Below, in pieces: positions 1-8,500 of a DNA stretch of 64,000 nt; the first letter of the stretch is position 1, and each line of letters starts with the position of its first letter. The DNA is from Lishizhenia tianjinensis (GTDB lineage: Bacteria; Bacteroidota; Bacteroidia; Flavobacteriales_D; Crocinitomicaceae), in NCBI RefSeq assembly GCF_900116425.1, contig NZ_FPAS01000003.1:310001-374000 (forward strand). Direction: 5' to 3'. The notes beneath the pieces are model-generated. The model was given only the letters and a program-made list of their open reading frames with translations. It had not been told where the DNA came from and did not search any database. The position numbers and the translations under genes were made by a program.

Positions 1-2
1 GA

Positions 3-437
3 GATGGTTTAGGTCCAGGTGACAAAGGTTATAAAATGATTAAAAAGGTGTTTAGCAATTCATTTTTCCAATGGTGTTTTGCACGTTTACACCCCAATTT
101 CGGTATAGGTGTGGCCAATTATTCATCGCGAAAATCGAGAGCCAAAACTGGTAATGATGATGATAAATACCTTGGAGAAGACAGAGAATGGCTCGTGCAT
201 CATTGTAAAGACATCCTGAAAGAAGAACATTTCGATTATTTCATTTTTGGACATAGACATTTGCCTTTGAACATTTCATTAAATGAGAAAAGTAAGTACT
301 TAAACCTAGGTGATTGGATAAAATATTATACCTATGGAGTATTTGACGGCAGCGAGCTTATACTCATGCAAAATACGGTGGAAAACATTAAAGGTAAACC
401 TTATACTTTTTCACATCAAAACAAAAAGGTTAGCTAA
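3..437 (+). CDS. UDP-2,3-diacylglucosamine hydrolase-like metallophosphatase, 5' end missing
   Basis: The reading frame is open from the first bases of the window, so this is the C-terminal part of a longer gene. The visible protein starts with DGLGPGDKGYK, where HGD-type metal ligands of LpxH-like calcineurin phosphoesterases occur. Further on it has FGHRHLP, a GHxH metal-binding motif, and NLGDWI near the end, both typical of this family. LpxH removes UMP from UDP-2,3-diacylglucosamine in lipid A synthesis on the inner face of the cytoplasmic membrane. The Bacteroidetes family includes paralogues whose substrate is untested, so I give no symbol. An internal ATG at 36 is not the true start, because the frame continues upstream. 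The gene ends inside a hairpin shared with the convergent neighbour. Confidence 0.8.
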   Translation, partial: DGLGPGDKGYKMIKKVFSNSFFQWCFARLHPNFGIGVANYSSRKSRAKTGNDDDKYLGEDREWLVHHCKDILKEEHFDYFIFGHRHLPLNISLNEKSKYLNLGDWIKYYTYGVFDGSELILMQNTVENIKGKPYTFSHQNKKVS

Positions 438-451
438 GCGCTAACCTTTTT
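423..451. terminator. bidirectional terminator overlapping two stop codons
   Basis: A perfect 12-bp inverted repeat (AAAAAGGTTAGC at 423-434, GCTAACCTTTTT at 440-451) has a 5-nt loop. T runs lie on both strands, so it can terminate both convergent genes. The stop codons of the plus-strand gene (435-437) and the minus-strand gene (441-443) both lie inside it. Confidence 0.85.
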
Positions 452-920
452 TCATTGTACTTATAAGATCTAACTCCTTCTTGATACTTGCTTTATTTTC
501 CTTGTATCGGATTTTCTCGTATTTAATTGCTTCCTTTTCCTTTGAAAACAACCCACATGGCGCTTTTGTCAAGTCCTTATGTCTTCCACACATATTCGCC
601 CTTAATTGACCATTCTTTACAGATCCGAAGATGTACCATACATCTCCCTTTGAAATACTTAATCCGCAGGCTGCCGAACTAATAGGTGTTGTTACAATAA
701 CCTCCTTTGTTTCCGCTCCCTTTATCTCCTTTTTCACTTTGAAGGTTATTGCGATTACATTTTGCTCTAGCAAGGTATCCACTCGAATCGCTTTACCGAT
801 AAAAATATCAGCGGCTTCCTCGTACTCCTTCTGTGTAAGTGTATCAATGGGTAAGCAACTACATGCTATTACTTGAATACTCGCTAACAAACCTATAAAT
901 GCACCAATAAATTTCTTCAT
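441..920 (-). CDS. NTR/TIMP-like secreted or lipid-anchored protein
   Basis: This 159-residue protein starts with a signal peptide that ends in VIAC at residues 17-20, so it could be a lipoprotein. Alternatively the mature N-terminus is the Cys-Ser-Cys of a netrin-like (NTR/TIMP) OB-fold domain. The pattern fits NTR domains: an early CSC, FIGKAIRV near residue 40, KEIKG followed by a V-rich strand, CGLSISKGDVWYIF at about 85-98, and a later NMCG. Cysteines are at 20, 22, 85, 111 and 122. The C-terminal 35 residues are lysine- and glutamate-rich. Its start codon follows the murF stop by one base, so it is co-transcribed with murF. The function is unknown; bacterial NTR-like domains are poorly characterised. 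Confidence 0.7.
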   Translation of the reverse strand: MKKFIGAFIGLLASIQVIACSCLPIDTLTQKEYEEAADIFIGKAIRVDTLLEQNVIAITFKVKKEIKGAETKEVIVTTPISSAACGLSISKGDVWYIFGSVKNGQLRANMCGRHKDLTKAPCGLFSKEKEAIKYEKIRYKENKASIKKELDLISTMKKG

Positions 921-921
921 C

Positions 922-2211
922 TTATAATATTTCTTTTAATGTTTCTAATCCTATTCCTCGAGAACCTTTTAATAATATATGTTTTTGTTTAAGTTCTTTA
1001 TTTTCTAAATATTTTACAGCTTCTTCCTTACTTATGAAAGAATCTATACTTGTTTCTAAGGCATTATAAATAGGTCCAACAAAATAAGCCTCTATACCTA
1101 AGGCTTTAACTTGATCAACGATTTTCTGATGTTCCACATTGCTCTCCTCACCCAGTTCTAGCATATCCCCTAGAATAATCACCTTACCTTTACCATTACT
1201 TTGCATTTTGGCAAAACTCTGTAAGGCAGAACTTACACTGCTTGGATTCGCATTATACGCATCTAAAATCAATGTATTATCGCGCTCTGTTTGTACAACT
1301 TGTGACCTGTTATTACTCGGTATATAATTCATTAAAGCTGCCTGTATGGCTTCATCATTTACACCAAAATAATTTCCTATCGCCGCCGCACAAAGTAAAT
1401 TCAGATAGTTGTATTCTCCGATTATTTTAGTTTTAATTTGTGGAGAAGTATACCCGTCATAACTATAGTTCATCTCAACAAAGGGAGTTAAACCTAATAA
1501 CTCACCCTTTACATCACCCCCATTATAATAAACAACAGGTAAATCACTTGGCAATTTGTCCCTTAAGATATCATTGTTAAAATCACAAAATAAAACACTG
1601 TCTTCCTTTCTATTCTTTGCGATATACCTATACATCTCTGTCTTGGTATTTATCACACCTTGTAAAGATCCGAAGCCTTCCAAATGGGCCCTTCCTATGT
1701 TACTAATAATTCCATAGTTAGGTTCTGCAATTTCACACAACTCTTGAATATCTCCGGGTTTATTGGCTCCCATTTCAACCACAGCAAATTCGTGTTGCTC
1801 TTTAATCTTAAGTAGGGTTAAAGGGACACCTATATGGTTATTAAGATTTCCTTCCGTAGCAATAGCATTGTACTTCTGAGAAAGGGTAGTATACACCAAT
1901 TCTTTGGTTGTAGTTTTACCATTTGACCCCGTAATTCCTAAAACAGGTATCCCCATTTTACGTCTATGATTGGTTGCTAATGCTTGTAAAAATTTCAGAC
2001 CATTCTCAACATAAAATATTTCTTTACCATTGGCAAATTCTGCTTCGTCAACTATCGCATATTTTGCACCATTCTCTATGGCTTGAGCTGCATAATTATT
2101 ACCATTGAAATTTTCGCCTTTTAGTGCTATATACATAACACCTTTTTCCAACTTACGTGTATCTATACTCACACCCGTACAAGTATAGAATAGTTCAAAT
2201 AAATTTTCCAT
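922..2211 (-). CDS. murF: UDP-N-acetylmuramoyl-tripeptide--D-alanyl-D-alanine ligase MurF
   Basis: MurF adds D-Ala-D-Ala to UDP-MurNAc-tripeptide, the last cytoplasmic step of the peptidoglycan precursor. The 429-residue protein has the Mur ligase order: an N-terminal domain with VSIDTRK at 14-20, the ATP-binding loop GITGSNGKTTT at 92-102, a central domain with NLNNHIGVP, and a C-terminal domain with LDAYNANPSS and LGDMLELG. Length is normal for the family. The ATG lies only a few bases beyond the T run of a strong terminator-like hairpin behind gldJ, and I see no promoter of its own. It is probably expressed by read-through from gldJ, an order common in Flavobacteriales. Confidence 0.96.
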   Translation of the reverse strand: MENLFELFYTCTGVSIDTRKLEKGVMYIALKGENFNGNNYAAQAIENGAKYAIVDEAEFANGKEIFYVENGLKFLQALATNHRRKMGIPVLGITGSNGKTTTKELVYTTLSQKYNAIATEGNLNNHIGVPLTLLKIKEQHEFAVVEMGANKPGDIQELCEIAEPNYGIISNIGRAHLEGFGSLQGVINTKTEMYRYIAKNRKEDSVLFCDFNNDILRDKLPSDLPVVYYNGGDVKGELLGLTPFVEMNYSYDGYTSPQIKTKIIGEYNYLNLLCAAAIGNYFGVNDEAIQAALMNYIPSNNRSQVVQTERDNTLILDAYNANPSSVSSALQSFAKMQSNGKGKVIILGDMLELGEESNVEHQKIVDQVKALGIEAYFVGPIYNALETSIDSFISKEEAVKYLENKELKQKHILLKGSRGIGLETLKEIL

Positions 2212-2214
2212 ATA

Positions 2215-2247
2215 TAAAAAAGCCCCGACAAACGAATGTCAGGGCCT
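2215..2247 (-). terminator. rho-independent terminator between gldJ and murF
   Basis: Read on the minus strand, an 11-bp stem (2247-2237 with 2230-2220, two G-U pairs) with a 6-nt loop is followed by a U-rich run toward 2216. The tract ends about five bases before the murF ATG at 2211, so it may act as an attenuator or partial terminator. Confidence 0.75.
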
Positions 2248-2264
2248 AATAATTTTATTTTGAA

Positions 2265-4289
2265 TTACTTCTGATCTTGGTATCCAATTCCTACTGGAGA
2301 ACCTACTCTATCCATCGCACATCTAAATCCGATGTAATCTGTAGCTTGCCCTTCATCTAAGAATCTTCTGTTACCACCAACTAACCAGTAAGCTCTATCT
2401 CTCCAAGAACCTCCTTTGTAAACTCTTGACTTGTCAGAGATTAATGTTGTTGGCCAAGATGCCGTGTTTGCACCACCCGCTTTAACTTTTTGTCCCGTTA
2501 AGTTGTACTCTTCGTAAGTATTCTGGTACATGATTAAATCTGGGTTTCTCTTCGCCTGGTTAATATCATTCTTACGCTCTTCATTGTCATAGAAAATAGA
2601 GCTTTCAATATCACCATCTAAGTAATCAATGTAATCATCTCTTCTGTAGTTCAATCTACCGATGTTCTCTTCTTCCGTAACATTTCTGTATCTCAATCTT
2701 CCAGGTACATCTTCAATAAACTCTCTAAAACCGTCTCTTAAGATAGAAATGATTTCGAAAGCGTAAACTTCTCCGTCTGGTCCTTCTCTTAATTCATCAG
2801 CAAAGATTTCATCGAAAATTCTTTCTTGAACGATCATAGAAGCTTCAATGTCGTACTTTCTATTTTTTCTATCAACAGCGATATCTAATACCTCGTTAAT
2901 TTGACGAATGATAGATAACTCAATTGAATCCTTCACAAATCCTTGAGATACGTAGAATGGATCTGGAGCATAACCACTTTTCACTGGGAACTCAGACTCG
3001 TTTGTTTTGTTGATCCCAACTGGAATCACAGTATCTTCTGGATTGTGTAAATCTGCAGAAACTCTTTGGAAACGTACTCTTTCGAATTCGTTTAAGTATT
3101 CCTTCATACCGTGAACATCATACATTACCTGTTGGTTCTTAGCATCAACTACACCTTCGTTGTTCAACAATTTCGTTTTGAATACATTTCCTCTAAAAGG
3201 TCTGAATTCATCAAAATCTTCAGATGATAAAGGTCTGTAAACGTCTAATACCCATTCTGCAACGTTACCTGCCATGTTGTATAAACCGTAGTCATTTGGC
3301 CAGTAAGCCGTAACTGGAGCTGTAACATCTGCAGCATCATTTAAGTTACCAGCTACCCCCATGTAATCTCCTCTACCTCTTACGAAGTTAGCTCTAATAG
3401 CTCCTGTAAATTCTTCATTGTCTTGACGAACCCAGTGACCATTCCATGGATATTGCTTTCTCTCTGTAATTAACTCAGCATTTTCGTTTTGTAAGTTTCC
3501 AATTAAACCGTAGTAAGCAAATTCCCACTCCGCTTCAGTTGGTAGTCTGTAACGCGGCAATAAAATTCCATCTTCCATTCTCACTTTACGTTTTCCTGGC
3601 TTATTTCCTTTTCTACCCGTTAAGTTATTTGGGTTGTAGTCATCTAATTGATCTTCTTCAATTACACCTTCGTCATACTGATCTGCCAAGTAAGACTCTG
3701 TGTTAAATGTTTCTCCATCTGCTTGGTCTGGAACAAATTCCAATAAACCTTCGCGGATCAAAATCCACTCGTTTACACGGTCTGTTCTCCACTTACAGTA
3801 TTCGTTGGCTTGTAACCAAGAAACACCTACTACAGGGTAATCTCTGTAGGCTGGGTGACGTAAGTAATACTCAACGTACTTCTCGTTAAATGCTAATGGA
3901 GATCTCCATACCAACGTATCTGGCAAAGCATTTTTATAAATCATTGGGTACGTTTCGTAAGCACGTTTTGTCCAATACAAATATTCTAACCAGTGGAAGT
4001 TTGTCACCTCCGTTTGGTCCATGTAAAAAGAAGAAACTGTAACTCTTCTCGGACGGTTATTCCAATCCTTCATTACATCATCCTCTACTCTACCCATAGT
4101 AAAAGTACCACCTTCAACTAGTACTAAACCTGGACCTTGTTCTTGTTCTTCAAAAGGCGCTTTCTCAAATCCACCCATCTCTGGGTTATTGTATTCCCAT
4201 CCAGTAGCTGAAGAGGAATCATTCACCTTACATGAAACTACCAAAGCAACTAAGGCCGCTGCTCCGAACATATATTTTAGAATTCTCAT
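2265..4289 (-). CDS. gldJ: gliding motility / T9SS lipoprotein GldJ
   Basis: GldJ is an outer-membrane-associated lipoprotein required for gliding and for type IX secretion, where it stabilises the GldK-containing ring. The signal peptide ends in the lipobox VVSC (Cys20). The body is an FGE-sulfatase (SUMF1) fold: EGGTFTMGR at 59-67, DQTEVTNFHW at 91-100, RLPTEAEWEF at 248-257, GNVAEWVLDVYRP at 341-353, KGGSWRDRAYWL at 625-636 and DYIGFRC at 651-657. About 270 residues are inserted between the last two conserved parts, making the protein long (674 residues). The family is structural rather than enzymatic. The gene lies beside porU and porV, as in other Flavobacteriales, and has its own consensus promoter. 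GldK is the related alternative, but the context favours GldJ. Confidence 0.92.
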   Translation of the reverse strand: MRILKYMFGAAALVALVVSCKVNDSSSATGWEYNNPEMGGFEKAPFEEQEQGPGLVLVEGGTFTMGRVEDDVMKDWNNRPRRVTVSSFYMDQTEVTNFHWLEYLYWTKRAYETYPMIYKNALPDTLVWRSPLAFNEKYVEYYLRHPAYRDYPVVGVSWLQANEYCKWRTDRVNEWILIREGLLEFVPDQADGETFNTESYLADQYDEGVIEEDQLDDYNPNNLTGRKGNKPGKRKVRMEDGILLPRYRLPTEAEWEFAYYGLIGNLQNENAELITERKQYPWNGHWVRQDNEEFTGAIRANFVRGRGDYMGVAGNLNDAADVTAPVTAYWPNDYGLYNMAGNVAEWVLDVYRPLSSEDFDEFRPFRGNVFKTKLLNNEGVVDAKNQQVMYDVHGMKEYLNEFERVRFQRVSADLHNPEDTVIPVGINKTNESEFPVKSGYAPDPFYVSQGFVKDSIELSIIRQINEVLDIAVDRKNRKYDIEASMIVQERIFDEIFADELREGPDGEVYAFEIISILRDGFREFIEDVPGRLRYRNVTEEENIGRLNYRRDDYIDYLDGDIESSIFYDNEERKNDINQAKRNPDLIMYQNTYEEYNLTGQKVKAGGANTASWPTTLISDKSRVYKGGSWRDRAYWLVGGNRRFLDEGQATDYIGFRCAMDRVGSPVGIGYQDQK

Positions 4290-4314
4290 ATCTATAGTTT
4301 CTAATTTAATTCTT

Positions 4315-4344
4315 GCAAATTTACTTTCAATAACGATTATTCAA
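4315..4344 (-). promoter_or_regulatory. promoter of gldJ (Bacteroidetes sigma consensus)
   Basis: On the minus strand a TTG (4344-4342) is followed after 18 nt by TAAATTTGC (4323-4315), an exact match to TAnnTTTGY. The predicted transcript starts about 20 nt before the gldJ ATG. Confidence 0.7.
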
Positions 4345-4367
4345 ATAAACGTTACACTATTTTTTTA

Positions 4368-5342
4368 TTAAAATGAAGGACAACTAATTGTTCTAAATCT
4401 TTGTGGCTTTTTAGTACAGTTGATATTCAACCCTAAAGACACCTCGTGTGCACCTCCTGATGTACCGTTGTTCAATTGAGAAACGGTAACATCGTAGCTG
4501 TATCCAATTTTAAAATTATCAGATTCTAACCCTACACTTAAAATAAAGGCATCTCTATTTCTTAACCAAGCTCCAGCTGTAAATACTCCGTACTTCACGT
4601 AAGTACCAATGTTTAGTTCAACAAAACCTTGCTGGTATTGGAAAATAACGTTGGGCATTATAGTGGTTACGTTTCTGTACTGCGATTTAGAACCTAAAGG
4701 AATTTTTGCTCCAACGTGGGCGTTGTAACGAATCGGCATTTTACTTTCTCCCACGATAACAGATTCATTTGGTCTGTTTAAATGGTGAGCTGAAGCTCCA
4801 AAGAAAAATGTCTCCGTATAACCTACAAATCCAGCAGACGCATCAAAAAATCCTACTGAACCTCCACGAGGAACATCATTTGTACCGTAGATAAAACCTC
4901 TACGCTGATCTATCATGTCTCCAAAAGTTAACCTACTCCAATCTAAAAATTTCTGATTCCAAGTAGCTTTTGCACCAAAAAGCATAGTAAATTTTCTATT
5001 CACTTTTAGGTGGTAAGAATAAATCAAACTCAAGGTAGAGTGTTGTATAGTTCCTTGACCTTGTTGATCATGTGTTGCTAAAACACCAAAACCACCATTA
5101 ATATTATCGAAATACTGATCGTAAGATGCTGAATAAGTAACGTAATTCCCTGATAAACTTGGCCATTGATTACGGTAGTTTGCAGCTACTCTCGGACAAC
5201 CATTTGTTCCTGCAAAAGCAGGATTCAAATAAATAGGGTTCGCATAGAACTGTGAGAACTGTGGATCCTGAGCATTTGCATTCACCGTCACTAACGTGAA
5301 CAGTAGGAAAAACAAGCCTTTTTTAATTATTTTAATAGTCAT
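4368..5342 (-). CDS. PorP/SprF family type IX secretion membrane protein
   Basis: Members of this family are outer-membrane beta-barrel proteins. SprF is needed for secretion of the gliding adhesin SprB, and PorP is a T9SS component linked to the PorE/GldK complex. The start chosen (ATG at 5342) places a signal peptide (basic start, hydrophobic core, ANAQ cleavage site) at the N-terminus; the frame stays open to an ATG at 5384, which would add 14 non-signal residues. The mature protein begins DPQFSQFYANPIYLNPAFAG, the family hallmark, and continues with alternating strands such as GGFGVLATHDQQGQG and FKIGYSYDVTVS. It lies upstream of gldJ on the same strand with 78 bp between, and gldJ has its own promoter. 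Many paralogues exist per genome, so I do not choose between porP and sprF. Confidence 0.88.
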   Translation of the reverse strand: MTIKIIKKGLFFLLFTLVTVNANAQDPQFSQFYANPIYLNPAFAGTNGCPRVAANYRNQWPSLSGNYVTYSASYDQYFDNINGGFGVLATHDQQGQGTIQHSTLSLIYSYHLKVNRKFTMLFGAKATWNQKFLDWSRLTFGDMIDQRRGFIYGTNDVPRGGSVGFFDASAGFVGYTETFFFGASAHHLNRPNESVIVGESKMPIRYNAHVGAKIPLGSKSQYRNVTTIMPNVIFQYQQGFVELNIGTYVKYGVFTAGAWLRNRDAFILSVGLESDNFKIGYSYDVTVSQLNNGTSGGAHEVSLGLNINCTKKPQRFRTISCPSF

Positions 5343-5525
5343 TTGCACGTTTTGATGCGTTAACATAGCGTTTAAAACCTCCAATGTTACAAAAAAAATT
5401 CAGAATTGAGGTAATTTGAATTATCAAATTATAATATCCCTAACAATTTATCGTTTTACTGTTGTTAAATTAGCATATTCGCTTTTCTTGCACTACAATT
5501 ACTTAATAAATCGCTTTAAGGACAC

Positions 5526-8500
5526 ATGATGATACGACAGTTTTTGCTTTGGGTTACAGTTCTTTTCTTCGGAACTAATCTTTGGAGTCAAAGAGAAATT
5601 ACAATTACAGTTGACTGGAACACAGACGACCCGTCTTTACTTGCACAAAATATCACATATAAAGACCAAGATGTCTTCTACGAATGGAAGATGAAAAAAT
5701 CATCAAAAAGCTGGGCGCTGCAATTCATTAGCTATACAAGTGTGCCTGCCAGTACCTCCGAAATAAAAGAGCTCAATGAAAGAAACATAAATATTCCGGA
5801 TGCCTTTGTTTTTAAAAGAAACACTACTGATAACAGAGAACAGCTTTTTGAAAGTGTAAAACTATCTCCTTATATAAAGGTAAACAGCAACATTCGTAAA
5901 ATCACATCTGTTACGGCTACTGAAAACCCTAATTATTTCGCCCCTGCAAAAAACAGAGACTTTAAAGCTCACTCGGCTCTTCAGCCTGGATCTGGAGATT
6001 GGTACAAAATAAAAGTTACCCAAGATGGTGTTCATGTTATCACCTATGATTTTTTGCAATCTATTGGAGTTAATGTAAACAACCTGAATCCTGATCATAT
6101 CAATATTTTCGGTAACGGCTTTGGAGAACTTCCTTATGAAAATTATTTGTACAGACCAGACGACATTATAAAAAATGCCATTGAGGTAATTGGAGGAAAC
6201 GATGGTTCTTTTGACCCAGGAGATAAAATTCTATTTTATGGAAAAGGACCAAATCGATGGCAAAGGTTAGGATCTATTGGTTTCGAACGTATTCAAAATC
6301 ACTATTCTGATTATAGCGCCTACTTTATAAACATTAATGCTTCAGAAACACCTCTTCGTATTTCAAACGCGCAAACAACAACAGCTGCCGCGACACATAC
6401 GGTTACAAGTTTTAATGATTTTGCGCGTCATGAAAAAGAAGAAGTAAATCTTATTCACTCGGGTAGAAGATGGTACGGCGAAAAATTCGATGTTGAATTA
6501 TCTCAAAATTTTAGTTTCAACCTACCCAACGTAGACCCTAATGCTCCTGCAGCTTTGCGATATGCCATAGCTTATAATAGTGGTGACAATACCAGTACTT
6601 TTGACGTTAACTACAATGGAAATACAATTTCGAGTAATACAATAAATTCATGGACAGGTGGTGAAACTGCCTTCGGTAGAAAAGTGGTAAGTGTTACCAA
6701 CGGAGATTTCATTCCGACTTCTGGAAACATCACCCTGAATTGTATCCTGAACAGAAATCTACCTTCTATGTACGCCTATCTCGATTTCCTAGAAGTCAAT
6801 GTAAAAAGACAACTTAAACTAGTTGAAAATCAGATGGACTTTAGAGATATACAAAGTGTCGGGAACGGAAACATTGCTAATTTCCAAATCAGCAACTATA
6901 GTTCTGCTTACAAAATTTGGGAAGTAACAGATAATACCCAACCCTCTCTAGTAAATGGCAATGTAAATGGGAATACCTACTCCTTCTCTGTCAATGCAGA
7001 CAGTTTAAGAGAGTTCATTGCGTTTAACGGCAATTACCTCACTCCTTCATTTATTGAAAAAGTAAACAACCAAGATTTACATGGTTTAGGATATGCAGAC
7101 TATTTAATCATAACTCACCCCTTGTTTAAGGCTCAAGCTTTACGTTTAGCAAAATTACATGAGTCTGAAGGTCTATCTTATCACTTGGTAGACATCAATG
7201 ATATATACAACGAATTTTCTGGTGGAGCACCCGATATTACTGCGATCAGAATGTTTGCAAAAATGTTTTACGACAGAGCAAATGGTGACCCAAACCTTAT
7301 GCCCAAATACATGTGTTTATTTGGTGATGGTACTTACGACCCTAAAAACAGAGTTGAAGACAATAATAACATGATTCCTACCTATCAAGCTTTAAATTCC
7401 GAACACCACATCACTTCTCAAGTATCTGATGATTACTTTGGATTATTGGGCGATAATGAAGGTATGAGCAGCTCGGATGATTTAGATATAGCTATAGGAA
7501 GATTGATTGTAACTACTGAACTACAAGCCAAACAAATGGTAGATAAGATTGAACATTACATGAAAAATGGCTCCAATTTGTTTGCAACAAGCTCTAGTAA
7601 TACTGACGCCAACGGATACTCATCTACACAAGGTTCATGGAGATTGAACTATGCTTTAATTGCAGATGACATGGACAAAACAAGTGACAACTTTCTAACC
7701 GGAGATATAGAACCTTTCTTCAATTATGTTGAAACGAATCACCCTATGATGAATGCGAACAAAATTTACTTGGATGCATTTACCCAAAAAACATCAGCGG
7801 CAGGTGAAAGATATCCCGAAGTGAATGAAATGATCAATAGAAATTTCGCAAGTGGTAATTTGGTAATGACCTATATCGGTCACGGTGGTGAGGCTGGACT
7901 TGCCCAAGAGAGAATTCTGACTAATAACCAAATCAATGCGTTGACAAATATTGATAGACTCCCCTTATTTGTGAGTGCAACTTGTGAGTTCACACGATTT
8001 GACAACAACAAAGTCATTTCTGCTGGGGAATACCTTTACCTTAACCCAAAAGGAGGAGCAATAGCCTTAATGACAACTACAAGATCTGTCTATATTGATG
8101 TAAACTCTATTATCAACATTGCTTTTTACCAGAATGTGTTTAAGCCAGATAACAATGGAAACCCTCAAACCCTTGGTGAAATTATTCGATTAACGAAAAA
8201 CCAAGCGGCAACTACAGGCAACAAAAGATGTTTCACTTTAATTGGTGACCCAGCTTTAAGACTTGCACTGCCTAGACATAAAGTTGTGATTGACTCTATC
8301 AATGGCTACAACATCAATACCTATGCAGATACATTAAGAGCCTTATCTACAGCACGTGTTAGCGGTCATTTAGAAGATATCAATGGAAATCCTTTCTCTT
8401 ACAATGGAGTTATTGAGAATACTATTTTCGATAAGAAAAAAGATTATTTAACCCTAGGAAATGATTTAGCATCTCCTACCTTATACCAACAACAAGTCAA

